From positions 149,984,823-150,048,822 of the forward strand of contig NC_064822.1 of assembly GCF_024166365.1 (NCBI RefSeq): DNA of 64,000 nucleotides. The letters are read 5' to 3'. The translations under genes were made by a program, and so were the position numbers. The stretch comes from Elephas maximus indicus. Its lineage: Eukaryota > Chordata > Mammalia > Proboscidea > Elephantidae. The notes under the pieces were generated by a model. It was not told where the DNA came from. It searched no databases and saw only the letters and a list, made by a program, of their open reading frames with translations. How positions within the stretch are numbered: the stretch's first letter is position 1; each line of letters opens with the position of its first letter. Positions 20,838-32,960 of the stretch are shown one piece after another.

Positions 20838-21940
20838 ATGACAACACTAAACACTTACTTATCTGTAATTACGCTGAAAGTAAATGGACTAAATGCACCA
20901 ATAAAGAGACAGAGAGTCTCGGACTGGATAAAGAAACAAAATCCGTCTATACGCTGCCTACAAGAGACACACCTTAGACTTACAGACACAAAAAAACTAA
21001 AACTCAAAGGATGGAAAAAAATATATCAAGCAAACAATAAGCAAAAAAGAAGAGGAGTAGCAATATTAATTTCTGACAAAATAGACTTTAGACTTAAATC
21101 CACCACAAAGGATATCACATAGTGATAAAAGGGACAATTGATCAGGAAGATATAACCATATTGAATATTTATGCACCCAATGACAGGGCTGCAAGATACA
21201 TAAATCAAATTTTAACAGAACTGAAAAGTGAGATAGACACCTCCACAATTATAGTAGGAGACTTCAACACACCACTTTCGGAGAAGGACAGGACATCCAG
21301 TAAGAAGCTCAATAGAGACACGGAAGACCTAATTACAGCAATCAACCAACTTGACCTCATTGACTTATACAGAACTCTCCACCCAACTGCTGCAAAGTAT
21401 ACTTTTTTTTCTAGCGCACATGGAACATTCTCTAGAATAGACCACATATTAGGTCATAAAACAAATCTTTGCAGAATCCAAAACATGGAAATATTACAAA
21501 GCATCTTCTCAGACCACAAGGCAATAAAACTAGAAATCAATAACAGAAAAACTAGGGAAAAGAAATCAAATACTTGGAAAATGAACAATACCCTCCTGAA
21601 AAAAGACTGGGTTATAGAAGACATCAAGGAGAGAATAAGGAAATTCATAGAATGCAACAAGAATGAAAATACTTCCTATCAAAACCTCTGGGACACAGCA
21701 AAAACAGTGCTCAGAGGCCAATTTATATCAATAAATGCACACATACAAAAAGAAGAAAGAGCCAAAATCAGAGAACTGTCCCGAAAACTTGAACAAATAG
21801 AAACTGAGCAACAAAAGAATTCATCAGGCACCAGAAGAAAACAAATAGTAAAAATTAGAGCTGAACTAAATGAATTGGAGAACAGAAAAACAATTGAAAG
21901 AATTAACAAAGCCAAAAGCTGGTTCTTTGAAAAAAATTAA
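20838..21940 (+). pseudogene. L1 ORF2p endonuclease domain, frame-broken
   Basis: This is an APE-type endonuclease that nicks target DNA. The first segment (20838-21122) contains the catalytic 'LQETHL' and 'GVAILISDK' blocks and stops at 21120-21122. The second segment (from about 21123, a different frame) carries 'TILNIYAPN', 'GDFNTPLS', 'TFFSSAHGTFSRIDHI' and the catalytic 'SDHKAIK'. The remaining part is the linker up to '[10 protein letters not shown]'. All key catalytic motifs are visible, but a stop and frame change separate them. Confidence 0.9.
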
Positions 21941-23398
21941 CAAAATTGATAAATCATTGGCTAGACTGACTAAAGAAATACAGGAAAGGAAACAAATAAC
22001 CCGAATAAGAAACGAGAAGGGCCACATCACAACAGACCCAACTGAAATTAAAAGAATCATATCAGATTATTATGAAAAATTGTACTCTAACAAATTTGAA
22101 AACCTAGAAGAAATGGATGAATTCTTGGAAAAACACTACCTACCTAAACTAACACATTCAGAAGCAGAACAACTAAATAGACCCATAACAAAAAAAAGAG
22201 ATTGAAACAGTAATCAAAAAACTCCCAACAAAAAAAAAGCCCTGGCCCGGACGGCTTCACTGCAGAGTTCTACCAAACTTTCAGAGAAGAGTTAACACCA
22301 CTACTACTAAAGGTACTTCAAAGCATAGAAAATGACGGAATACTACCCAACTCATTCTATGAAGCCGCCATCTCCCTGATACCAAAACCAGGTAAAGACA
22401 TCACAAAAAAAGAAAATTACAGACCTATATCCCTCATGAACATAGATGCAAAAATCCTCAACAAAATTCTAGCCAATAGAATTCAGCAACATATCAAAAA
22501 AATAATTCACCACGACCCAGTGGGATTTATACCAGGTATGCAAGCCTGGTTTAATATTAGAAAAACCATTAATGTAATCCACCATATTAATAAAACAAAA
22601 GACAAAAACCACATGATCTTATCAATTGATGCAGAAGAGGCATTTGACAAAGTCCAACACCCATTTATGATAAAAACTCTCACCAAAATAGGAATTGAAG
22701 GAAAATTCCTCAACATAATAAAGGGCATCTATGCAAAGCCAACAGCCAACATCACTCTAAATGGAGAGAGCCTGAAAGCATTTCCCTTGAGAACGGGAAC
22801 CAGACAAGGATGCCCTTTATCACCACTCTTATTCAACATTGTGCTAGAAGTCCTAGCCAGAGCTATTAGGCTAGACAAAGAAATAAAGGGCATCCGGATT
22901 GGCAAAGAGGAAGTAAAATTATCTCTATTTGCAGATGACATGATCTTATACACAGAAAACCCCAACGAATCCTCTGGAAAACTACTGAAACTAAAAGAAG
23001 AGTTTGGCAGAGTCTCAGGTTATAAGATAAACACACAAAAATCACTTGGTCTCCTCTACATCAACAAAAAGAACATCGAAGAGGAAATAACCAAATCAAT
23101 ACCATTCACAGTAGCCCCCAAGAAGATAAAATACTTAGGAATAAATCTTACCAAGGATGTAAAAGACCTATACAAAGAAAACTACAAAGCTCTACTACAA
23201 GAAATTAAAAAGGACATACTTAAGTGGAAAAATATACCTTGCTCATGGATAGGAAGACTTAACATAGTAAAAATGTCTATTCTACCAAAAGCCATCTATA
23301 CATACAATGCACTTCCGAACCAAATTCCAATGTCATTTTTTAAGGTGATAGAGAAACAAATCACCAACTTCATATGGAAGGGAAGAAGCCTCGGATAA
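21870..23398 (+). pseudogene. L1 ORF2p reverse transcriptase domain, frame-broken
   Basis: A segment at 21870-22205 continues the linker ('[19 protein letters not shown]') and stops. Another frame then covers 'PGPDGF' (about 22244), 'IPKPGKD', 'FRPISLMN'-like text and the RT core (22436-23398), with '[15 protein letters not shown]', '[14 protein letters not shown]' and the catalytic box FADD at 22928-22939. The frame ends at 23398 soon after '[10 protein letters not shown]'. The RT core itself is a 320-codon uninterrupted stretch. Confidence 0.92.
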
Positions 23399-24491
23399 GC
23401 AAAGCATCACTGAAACAGAAGAAGAAAGTGGGAGGCCTCACTCTACCTGATTTCAGAACTTATTATACAGCCAGTGGTCAAAACAGCCTGGTACTGGTAC
23501 AACAACAGACACATATAGGAGTGGAACAGAATTGAGAACCCAGATATAAATCCATCCACATATGAGCAGCTGATATTTGACAAAGGCCCAGTGTCAGTTA
23601 ACTGGGGAAAAGAGTCTTTTTAACAAATGGTGCCGGCATAACTAGATATCCATTTGCAAAAGAATGAAACAGGACCCATACCTCACACCATGCACAAAAA
23701 CTAACTCCAAGTGGATCAAAGACCTAAACACAAAGACTAAAACGATAAAGATCATGGAAGAAAAAATAGGGACAACCTTAGGAGCCCTAATACAAGGTAT
23801 AAACAGAACAGAAAACATTACCGAAAATGATGGAGAGAAACCAGATAACTGGGAGCTCCTAAAAATCAAACACCTATGCTCATCTAAAGACTTCTCCAAA
23901 AGAGTAAAAAGACCACCTACAGCCTGGGAAAGAATTTTCAGCTATGACATCTCCGACCAGCGCCTGATCTCTAAAATCTACATGATTCTGTCAAAACTCA
24001 ACCACGAAAAGACAAACAACCCAATCAAGAAGTGGGCAAAGGATATGAACACGCACTTCACTAAAGAAGATATTCAGGCAGCTAACAGATACATGAGAAA
24101 ATGCTCTTGATCATTAGCCACTAGAGAAATGCAAATTAAAACCACGATGAGATTCCATCTCACTCCAACAAGGCTGGCATTAATCCAAAAAACACAAAAT
24201 AATAAATGTTGGAGAGGCTGCGGAGAGATTGGAACTCTCATACACTGCTGGTGGGAATGTAAAATGGTACAACCACTTTGGAAATCTATCTGGCATTATC
24301 TTAAACAGTTAGAAATAGAACTACCATACAACCCAGAAATCCCACTCCTCGGAATATACCCTAGAGAAATAAGAGCCTTCACACAAACAGATATATGCAC
24401 ACCCATGTTTATTGCAGCACTGTTTACAATAGCAAAAAGCTGGAAGAAACCAAGGTGTCCATCAACGGATGAATGGTTAAATAAATTGTAG
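23399..24491 (+). pseudogene. L1 ORF2p C-terminal region with zinc-knuckle-like motif
   Basis: The stretch 23399-23663 is broken by several frame changes. From 23664 one frame runs 'WIKDLNTKTKTIKIMEEKIG' to '[12 protein letters not shown]', has a stop at 24108-24110, and resumes in the same frame as '[19 protein letters not shown]'. It ends '[11 protein letters not shown]' at 24491. The cysteine motif '[18 protein letters not shown]' (C-x3-C-x7-H-x4-C type) is intact. Confidence 0.88.
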
Positions 24492-25650
24492 TATATTCAC
24501 ACAATGGAATACCACGCATCGATAAAGAACAGTGACGAATCTGTGAAACATTTCATAACATGGAGGAACCTGGAAGGCATTATGCTGAGCAAAATTAGTC
24601 AGAGGCAAAAGGACAAATATTGTATAAGACCACTATTATAGGATCTTGAGAAATAGTATAAACTGAGAAGAACACATACTTTTGTGGTTACGAGGGGGGG
24701 AGGGAGGGAGAGTGGGAGAGGGTTTTTTACTGATTAGTTAGTAGATAAGAACTACTTTAGGTGAAGGGAAGGACAATACTCAATACACAGAAGGTCAGCT
24801 CAAATGGACTGGACCAAAAGCAAAGAAGTTTCTGGGATAAACTGAATGCTTCAAAGGTCAGCGAAGCAAGGGCGGGGGTTTGGGGACTATGGCTTAAGGG
24901 GACTTTTAAGTCAATTGGCAAAATAATACTATTAGGAAAACATTCTGCATCCTACTTTGAAATGTGGCATCTGGGGTCTTAAATGCTAACAAGCGGCCAT
25001 CTCTGATGCATCACTTGGTCTCGACCCACCTGGATCAAAGGAGAATGAAGAACACCAAGGTCACACGACAACTATGAGCCCAAGAGACAGAAAGGGCCAC
25101 ATGAACCAGAGACTTACCTCATCCTGAGACCAGAAGAACTAGATGGTGTCCGGCCACAACCGATGACTGCCCTGACAGGGAACACAACAGAGAACTCCTG
25201 AGGGAGCAGGAGATCAGTAGGATGCAGACCCCAAATTCTCATAAAAAGACCAGACTTAATGGTCTGACTGAGACTAGAGGAATCTCGGCGGTCATGGTCC
25301 CCAAACCTTCTGTTGGCCCAGGACAGGAACCATTCCCGAAGACAACTCATCAGACATGCAAGAGACTGGACAATGGGTTGGAGAGACATGTTGATGAAGA
25401 GTGAGCTACTTGTATCAGGTGGACACTTGAGACTGTGTTGGCATCTCCTGTCTGGAGGGGAGACGGGAGGGTAGAGAGGGTTAGAAACTGGCAAAATTGT
25501 TACGAAAGGAGAGACCGGAAGGGCTGACTCATTAGGGGGAGAGTAAGTGGGAGTATGGAGTAAGGTGTGTATAAGCTTATACGTGACAGACTGACTTGAT
25601 TTGTAAACGTTCACTTAAAGCTCAATAAAAATTATTAAAAAAATAAAAAT
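24492..25650 (+). other. L1 3' UTR and poly(A) tail
   Basis: About 1.1 kb follows the last ORF2 stop. It holds a purine/G-rich tract at 24692-24722 (a G7 run, then three GGG runs), a feature kept in mammalian L1 3' ends. The signal AATAAA lies at 25624-25629, then the A-rich tail to 25650. Minus-strand frames here are not genes. Confidence 0.85.
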
Positions 25651-26690
25651 AAATAAAATGGAATGCTTGAAGATCAATATCCTAGGCATTAGTGAGCTGA
25701 AATGGACTGGTATTGGCCATTTTGAATTGGACCATCATATGGTCTACTATACCTGAAACATCAAATTGAAGAGGAATGGCATTGCATTCATCATCAAAAA
25801 GAGCATTTCAAGATCTATCGTGAAGTACAACACTGACAGTGATAGGACAATATCCATACGTGTACAAGAAAGACCAGTTAAAAAGACTACTGTTCAAATT
25901 TATGCACCAACCACTAATGCCAAAGATGAAGGAATTGAAGATTTTACCACCTTCTGCAGTCTGAATTGTTCAGACAAGCAATCAAGATGCACTGATAATC
26001 ACTGGCATTTGGAATGTGAATGCTGGAAACAAAGAAGAAGGATCAGTAGTTAGAAAATATGGCCTTGGCTATAGAAATGTTGCCGTAGATCACATGACAG
26101 AATTTTGCAACACCAACTACCTATTCATTGGAAATACTTTTTTTCAACAACATAAACAGCAATATTAAACTTGGACCTCACCAGATGGAATACACAGGAA
26201 TCAAACTGACTACATCTGTGGAAAGGACAATGGAGAAGCTCAACAAAGATATCACTTTGCGGACTACGGTGTGCCTGACTGAAGCCATGATGTGTTCAAT
26301 GGCCTCATATGGATGCAAAAGCTGGGCAATGAATAAGGAAAACTGAAGAAGAATTGATGCATTTTAATTATGGTGTCGGCAAAAAAAAAAAAAAAAAACA
26401 CTGATTATATAATGGACTGCCAGAAGGAACAAATCTGTCTTGGAAGAAGTACAGCCAGAATGTGCCTTAGAAGGGAGGATGACAAGTCTTTGTCTCATGA
26501 ACTTTGAACAGGAGAGACCAGTCCCTGGAGAAGGATATCATGCTTGGTTAAGTGCAAGGGCAGTGAAAAAGACGAAGACCTTCAATGCAATGGATTGACA
26601 CAGTGGCTGCAGCAATGGGTTCAAATATTGCAACAATTGTGAGGATGGTGTAGGAACAGACAGTGTTTCATGCTATTGTTCTGGAAAGCA
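25651..26690 (+). mobile_element. RTE LINE copy B, 3' part, internally deleted
   Basis: It resumes exactly where the L1 cut in. The frame 25766-26053 encodes RTE endonuclease text: 'MKRNGIAFIIKKSISRSIVK' and 'TTVQIYAPTTNAKDEGIEDF'. At about 26245 the sequence jumps from the end of the endonuclease region to the far 3' region ('aagatatcactttgcggact'), so the whole reverse transcriptase is missing. An A18 run lies at about 26381-26398. The 3' end is cut near 26690, before the terminal 'cacctaacaacaac' block. Confidence 0.88.
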
Positions 26691-26799
26691 CAAATTAATT
26701 ACTTTGCACTGTGACTTGGAGCGAGTGCTTATAAAAATTAATGTATTAAAAAATGTATTACTTAATCTATTTTTGTGTAATAAATTTTCCTGAAACCTA

Positions 26800-27345
26800 G
26801 CATTGTAAAGCAGCAGTTATTATCACAGAATGTCTGTGGGTCAAGAATCCAGGAGCAGCTTAGCCAGTGGTTCTGACACAAGTGTCTCATGAGGTTGCAA
26901 TCAAGCTGTCAGGTGAGGATGCAGGCTCATCTCAAGGCTCAACCGGGGGACAGTCTGCTTCAATTTCACTCACGTGTCTATTAGCAGGCCTTAAAATTTC
27001 TACTTCCAAGCTCTTTCTGTGGCTGTGGGCAGGCCACAGGTCCTTGCTATATGTTGCCCTAAGACTTCAGTTTCATAACTTGGATCTCTCCATGGAGCTG
27101 CTCAACATAGCATCTGACTTTCCCCCAGAGTCAGTGATCAAAGAGAGAGAGAGGAAGAGCACCCCAGAGAGAAGCGACTGGCATTTTTGTGGCCTAATCT
27201 TAGAAGTGATATAACATCACATCTGCTGTATGCTACTGGTCACACAGGCTGAAACTGGTACAACGTGGTAGGGGACTACACAAGAGTACCAGGAGGAAGG
27301 GATCATAAAGTGCAATCTTAGAGGCTGCCTACCGTAACCGCATTT
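26800..27345 (-). repeat. Old LTR-like repeat, antisense
   Basis: The layout 'gcagcagttattatcacaga', 'tctgtgggtcaagaatccag', 'cctaatcttagaagtgatat', 'ctgtatgctactggtcacac', ending 'gaggctgcctacc', matches a widespread old eutherian repeat of MaLR/ERVL LTR type, read antisense. A relative appears at 32440-32960. I am sure of the repeat, less sure of the subfamily. Confidence 0.6.
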
Positions 27346-27524
27346 AGGGAATGCACACCTGTCTTTCTGTTCTTCACAATATCACTCACCTTATTTTCAA
27401 GGGGAATCAAAGTAAAAAGAAGGGATCCTAAAAGGTTTCCTGTTACATTACCTTATAAAGTAGGCAATTCGTGAAGGGATTATTCACACTTAATATAACA
27501 AAAGTATCAATATAACGTGTCTGT

Positions 27525-27683
27525 TAGCACAGCGGTAAAGAGCTCAGGCTGCTAACCAAAAGATCAGCAGTTCAAATCCACCAGCTGCTCCTTGGAAGCC
27601 CTATGGGGCAGTTCTACTCTGTCTTACAGGGTTGCTATGCATTGGAATCAACTGCACAGCAATGGATTTGTTTTTTTTTAGGG
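27525..27683 (+). mobile_element. AfroSINE-type SINE
   Basis: It is nearly complete, from 'gttagcacagcggtaaagag' to 'agcaatggatttg' and a T run. No clear target duplication is seen. Confidence 0.92.
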
Positions 27684-27754
27684 GGGTTATATAATGGGCT
27701 AATGTAGTTTAGCCAACACGTAGTTCTTTTTCACTAAGTTCACTAATATTGAAT

Positions 27755-27920
27755 GGAGCCCTAGCGGTGCAGTGGTTAAGAGTTCGGCTGCTGACCAAAT
27801 GGTCAGCAGTTTGAATCCACTAGCTACTCCTTGGAAACCCTAAGGGCCAGTCGTACTCTCTCCTATAGGGTCACTACAAGTCAGAATTGACTTGATGGCA
27901 ATGGATTTGGTTTTGGTGAC
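27755..27920 (+). mobile_element. AfroSINE-type SINE
   Basis: This is a complete copy from 'ggagccctagcggtgcagtg' to 'ttggttttggtgac'. The short repeat 'attgaat' at 27748-27754 and 27921-27927 is its likely target duplication. It sits about 70 bp downstream of another SINE in the same orientation. Confidence 0.93.
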
Positions 27921-27927
27921 ATTGAAT

Positions 27928-30569
27928 AGATCTCATTGAAAGCTGTAATCTTTCAAGTTATACCAATTCCTTGAAGTGATAAAAGGTCTACCAATGGAAA
28001 AACAGTACAAAAGCTCAATTGCTTGTCTTCTACCATATTGTTTTGAGCATCCCAGCCTTAAGTTTTATCAGGATGAAATTAGTTTGATATTTTTGAAGAA
28101 GTGTTTAATAAGCTAACACTATCATTTGAAAGAAATAAGGTTTACTCTATTTTAAAGAGAGATGGAGCATCATTGAACAAAGGGAACACTAATTCTCCCA
28201 AACGTCCTGCAATTTTGGGAAAAGAAAAACATGGAGAATCGCAAGTGACATTCTTAAATCCATGGCTCTGTAAAATCCTGAAGAAATAAAATTCTACCAT
28301 TTTTCCAAGCTTATATGATCTCAGCTTTTTACTTTTTTTTAATTCACAAAACACACTATAGTCAAAACTGGTGAACAGTGCAGACACCAGGACAAGTGAG
28401 AAAATCACAATGAAGCTTAGGTACAAGTACCTTGTCAGACTTATATAGTATGGGATATGCCCACTGCAGGGAAACCAACTGGGAAAAAATAAAATGAAGA
28501 TTTCTCAAGGTCAGATAAAACCACAGATAAAGAATTATTAAAGATAAATGAGCGATAAAGCCCATTGTTCAGAGAGGTTCTTGCAAAATTCTAGAAGATA
28601 TACCCCTGAAGTATCTTATTTAGCTTGATCATTAAAGCCAGGATATAGTAAGAAAACTGTATAATATCTATAAAAATTCTGATCAGTTGTATTATTTAAA
28701 CTTACAGTCCTTATTTACTTCAACAGTAGAGATATGTACATGGTATCTTAGGAGACGATGACTTACACTTGAAGCCAGAATTTGTAGAGAATTAAGAGTG
28801 AAGATCTGATCATTTTGGGTATGGCATAAGTATGTATTACCAGCTGCTTTGGAGACTTAGGTATCTGATTTGCAATTTCCAGGTCTAGATATCAACTCCA
28901 ACTCTTCCAAGACTAAAGGTACTGGCAACAATTTGCATATTTTCCTTTATGCCCAGATTAGTCAAAGATGTTATCTGTTTTTTGCAAATAGAACAATTTA
29001 GCAATCAGAGACATCCATAATTTATTAGAACACCCTGTATAATGAAATTTTTTGTTAAAAGCTAAAGCAACGTAAACATGGGAAAGCACAGATAAACTTA
29101 AGTAACTATCGAATTAAAACCCTTGGAAGAATGAGTGTAAGTAAAACAAGGAAGAGTAAATTTTGACATTTGTGAGGACGTTTCACAAATGTAGATCATG
29201 TAGGCGTTACTGTTTGATGACTGAGAATGTACCATTTCAGTTTTGATCTTCTAGGAATAAAAAAAAATCTCGTTAAAACAATAAAGATTTATGTAAAATA
29301 TGCTACTTATTTATTTCTATACACTGTATGAACTGACTTTCATTAGAGTTGACAGGGTCTCTATTTTTCTCTTCCAAGTTCAATGAAAACAGTTTTCTCT
29401 CAAAATGTTTGTCACAACCTTTAGACATACACAGACCAGGGAGAGAAAAGTAAACATAGGTGTACACACATCTATCCATCTTTTGATATTACATACTGTT
29501 CAGGCAGGGGAATAGATGTTTAGAAGACCAGCAGAGGGACATCAGTTTTCACTTCTAGGTTGCCTGTACAAATTTTACTTCTCTAAAATGTGTAACTTGT
29601 GCTCAGCCACCAGCTACATGTCACTGGAGAAAATAGCATCTGGCCGAGAATAATGTGTGTTTTAGCAATTAAAAAAAACAAAATTCATTGATCAGAAGAC
29701 AACATTAATGGTCCATATTTCTAAACTAATGTCCCCTTCATTTAATGCACTTGCTTCTTCTCATGGTCTAAAATGATTGGCTTCAAAGGCTAAAAACCTG
29801 GTAGTAAGACCAAGGCTAAAAAAGTCTGACAGTGAATTAATATGTCTTTTTTTTTTTTTTCCTTGCTGCAATCTGTCACAATATTGGCCAGCTGTCTAAT
29901 AATTTTGTGTCATTGGTTATGGTGACTTAGTACTTACACAATTATTTTATCAATCTAATACAATTTTCATAACTACATTTTATCTCTTATCTATATGTCT
30001 TGTTTTCCCTATAACTAAACTCATAATTTTTCTTTTCTTTTGAACATTTTCTACCTTCTGACTATTTTAGTCTATTAATACTGCCATTGTCCCCTCAGTC
30101 ACACCACGGTGATATCCTTGAGAAATCATTTCATTATTTTCCAGTTGGTTTCCCTATAGTGGGCATACCCCATAGTATGTAAGTCTGACAAGGTACTTGC
30201 ACCTAAGCTTCGTTGTGATTGTATCACTCATCCTATTGTCTGCACTGTTCACCAAATATAGTCCTAACACCAGAGTGTGGTACCCATGTGTTTCTATATT
30301 ATTTTAATTCATTCGAAAGGCTAATCTTTTTATACTTCCATTCATGTGTTCTATATTATAGTAACATTAGATTATTTCACAAACTGCCCCACTGTATCTC
30401 CTGGCTAAATTAATACCTTTTTTTCTGTCTTGTGTTTTTGGGACAGCTTCTTTTTCTGTTGAAAGGCTTTCTTCGCACTTCGTAAAATCCCACCAGTTAA
30501 AATCCTACCAGTCAGTAAAAGGGCAGATAAAACAACATCTTTATCTTTCTTCCCATTGGCAGAAATAAC
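27928..30569. other. Repeat-poor non-coding interval
   Basis: About 2.6 kb contains no recent insertion and no recognised exon. A T14 run lies at about 29847-29860. The longest frame (94 codons, minus strand, 28426-28142) is hydrophobic and Phe/Leu-rich without a known domain. Confidence 0.45.
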
Positions 30570-30725
30570 CCTAACAGACTTGTTTGTATACTTGATTTTA
30601 CCACTAGCCCGCAAGCTTATCAAGGGAAGGAACCATGTAAGAATTTCCTGGTAGATCCTTTAGAATATGCCTAAATCTGGAAAAGTGATATATGTATTTG
30701 TTAAAGGAATGAATGAATGAAAAAA
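30570..30725 (+). repeat. L2 LINE 3' end
   Basis: The order 'cccgcaagcttatcaaggga', 'aggaaccatgtaag', 'atttgttaaaggaatgaatg' matches the L2 3' end ('tgagctccttgagggcaggg ... aataaatatttgttgaatga'). Confidence 0.6.
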
Positions 30726-30834
30726 TGTGACTCTGGTACTCATAAGTTTTTAACATGAAATAACAAATCATTGGGTACACAGTAGATAAGAGAAAATATT
30801 TATTAAAGAAATAACTGCCTAGAAAAAAAAAAAG

Positions 30835-30990
30835 TTACTATAGTGAAGAGATGTTTCTAGCCAAGATGGTATAATGTGGACTGAATTTACTCTTCTACCT
30901 GAAACAAATAAAAATCTGGGCAAAATATTTGAAACAGTGATTTTTAGATACTGATACATCAGGCTGCTCAGGACACATGTTATTATTTTA
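30835..30990 (+). repeat. Possible old L1 5' UTR fragment
   Basis: The text 'gccaagatggtataatgtgg', then 'ctcttctacctgaaacaaat', resembles leader sequence of old L1M elements. The identification is weak. Confidence 0.3.
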
Positions 30991-31177
30991 AAATACTTTT
31001 AGTTGTTAAGACCAGAAAGTATTCTTCTAACATCAGTTAATTTTAAAATACATAATTAGGTTGTATTCGTTATCTCTTTGTTTCCACTCATTTCAAATGT
31101 CACATAATTTTAAAAATTAGCCATGAGAATCTGCCTTTCCTTTTTAGGCTTTTAAGAAAACTTAAATACTATTCCTC

Positions 31178-31240
31178 AAAACAAAACCAAACTCATTGCC
31201 ACTGAGTCGATTCTGATTCACAGCGACCCTATATTCCCTT
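31178..31240 (-). mobile_element. AfroSINE-type SINE tail fragment, antisense
   Basis: Only 'accaaactcattgccactga' and 'cagcgaccctat' are present, the antisense 3' quarter of the SINE. Confidence 0.75.
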
Positions 31241-31370
31241 AACATCATCTAAATCTTAAAGTTGGTGGCACATTTTGGAGTGTTTTTTTTTTTTAGCAAG
31301 GTACTATGGAAACAATCCTTTCAAATACTCATTATTAAGGAAATATAGTTTGATCTCACTTTTCCCCTTT

Positions 31371-31535
31371 AAACCAAACCAAACCAGTTGCCTTTGAGTC
31401 AATTCTGACTCATAGTGACCCTAAAGGACAGGGCAGAACTGCCCCATAGGGCTTCCAAGGAGCGCCTGGTGGATTTGAACTGCCAACCTTTTGGTTAGCA
31501 GCCATAGCTCTTAAGCACTATGCCACCAGGGTTTC
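31371..31535 (-). mobile_element. AfroSINE-type SINE, antisense
   Basis: This is a complete antisense copy from 'aaaccaaaccaaaccagttg' to 'gccaccagggtttcc'. Its flanks carry short similar text (ctttaaa / ccttaaa), which may be the target duplication. Confidence 0.92.
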
Positions 31536-32264
31536 CTTAAATGCCAGTATTTTCACCCATAATTAAATATACTAAATTGGTGTAAAACCGTTGTCAAGAT
31601 TTTTGCTTTGTGACTATAGGATAAAGTGCCAGTTTAGTTGCATTCAAAAAGCTTTAAGTGAGTTTCTAAGAACAGATAATTTGGTTTCATTCTTGTGCTT
31701 ATCTTAAAATGTTCCTTTTATCTAAAACCTAATGGGTAAACTAGACTTCAAAATTAAATCAGATTGTGTTATTTAGCCACAATACCAGGAGTTTATCTCA
31801 GAAGCACTGGGATGAAATTAAATTCTCAGACCATTAAGTTACCTGCCTTCAACCTTCATATGTAATGTAGGAATTCTTTCCTCTACCATAGGTGTTTTTT
31901 TCTATAACAATAGCCAATGGGTATGAAAATTTAAATTTAACTTCCCATGGATGTTTCTGACTCTGAGGGGAAAAAAAGAACAAGCAAAGAGAAACATGTT
32001 CTAGTTAACCTAATTAAAAGGAGCTTATTATAAGTATATATGAGGAAATTGAAAAATCAAGGAAACATTTTCAATAGCCTTCTTGAGAATTAGAGAATAA
32101 TTCACAAGAATTTAGAGGGCATAAGATATCTTAAAACTGGCAACAGGTTTGGTTCTTAATTTTCTAGCTTTTCCCTTTGTAGTAGCTCTCCAATCCTCAT
32201 TAAACTTGAAGTCACAATTGTACACAGCTATTCTTGGGAGTTTTGTTTGTTTGAACTTAGAGAT

Positions 32265-32412
32265 TATCTGATCTCACGCCCCAGTTCCACCATTTACTAG
32301 CTGTGTAAACTTGAGAAAGTTATTTAATGAATCAATAGTTCAGTTACCTCATCTGAAATATAAGGAAAAACAGTAACACAGAATTCATAGGATTGCCATG
32401 AGCAGTATTATC
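32265..32412 (+). repeat. MIR fragment, sense
   Basis: The MIR core reads clearly: 'ccaccatttactagctgtgt', 'aacttgagaaagttatttaa', 'cagttacctcatctgaaata', 'cataggattgcc'. Confidence 0.85.
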
Positions 32413-32429
32413 TAGTGTTTTGTAATAAA

Positions 32430-32960
32430 TTCTCACATTCTTAGCAGATTAAAACAACATGCATTTATTATTTTATGGTTTACGTGGGTCAGGAGTCTTG
32501 GCATACCTGAGCAAGAGCCTATGCTCAGGGTCTCATAAGGCTGAAATCAAGTTTTTGTCCAGGCTGCATTTCTTTCTGCCTTGTCCTCTTTCAAGCTCAT
32601 GTGATGATTGGCACAATTCAGTGTGTGGTTGTGGGACTGAGGTCACTGGTTTCTTGCTGTCGGCTTTTAACTGCTCTCAGTTCCTAGAAGGCTTCTGCAA
32701 TTCCATGCCATATGGCTCTGTCATAGGCCTTCTCATAATATGACAACTATTTCTGCATGACCAACTAGAGTATCTCTTGCTTTGGCGTGCTAAGAATCTT
32801 ATATAAACTGAGGTATTCAAGGGAGTGACTATCTTTTTCACCTTTTCCATCTATTGGCTAGCAGCAAATCACAAGTTCTGCCCAAATCAAGAGAAAGATA
32901 TCATACAAGGGCACAACTCACTGGAGTCACTTAGGGTGTGTCAGGCATATGAGGATTAAC
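32430..32960 (-). repeat. Old LTR-like repeat, antisense
   Basis: The order 'ttagcagattaaaacaacat', 'tttattattttatggttt', 'gggtcaggagtctt', 'tctattggctagcagc' is that of the old eutherian repeat also seen at 26800-27345. It is diverged, and the ends are uncertain. Confidence 0.5.

Larger units (their letters stand above)
18215..25662 (+). mobile_element. L1 LINE with 5' end, two broken ORFs and tail, nested in an RTE
   Basis: The element body is about 18227-25650 (7.4 kb). It starts with 'ggaggcggggccaagatggc', the usual mammalian L1 5' terminus with a YY1-like motif. It then has about 1.1 kb of 5' UTR, ORF1, ORF2, a 3' UTR with a purine/G-rich tract, AATAAA at 25624 and an A-rich tail. The target duplication 'aaataaaatgga' lies at 18215-18226 and 25651-25662. 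The interrupted target is the RTE endonuclease region, whose reading resumes after 25662. Both ORFs carry frameshifts and stops, so it cannot act on its own now. Because the 5' end and most motifs remain, it is probably a fairly recent insertion. Confidence 0.95.

Noticed and set aside
21205-21915. Several minus-strand frames opposite L1 ORF2
   Set aside because: They are shadows of the sense coding sequence and have hydrophobic Leu/Ile/Phe-rich composition typical of antisense of A-rich L1 DNA.
26867-27214. A 115-codon plus-strand frame as a gene
   Set aside because: It lies in an old LTR-like repeat, and the text follows the repeat consensus rather than a protein.
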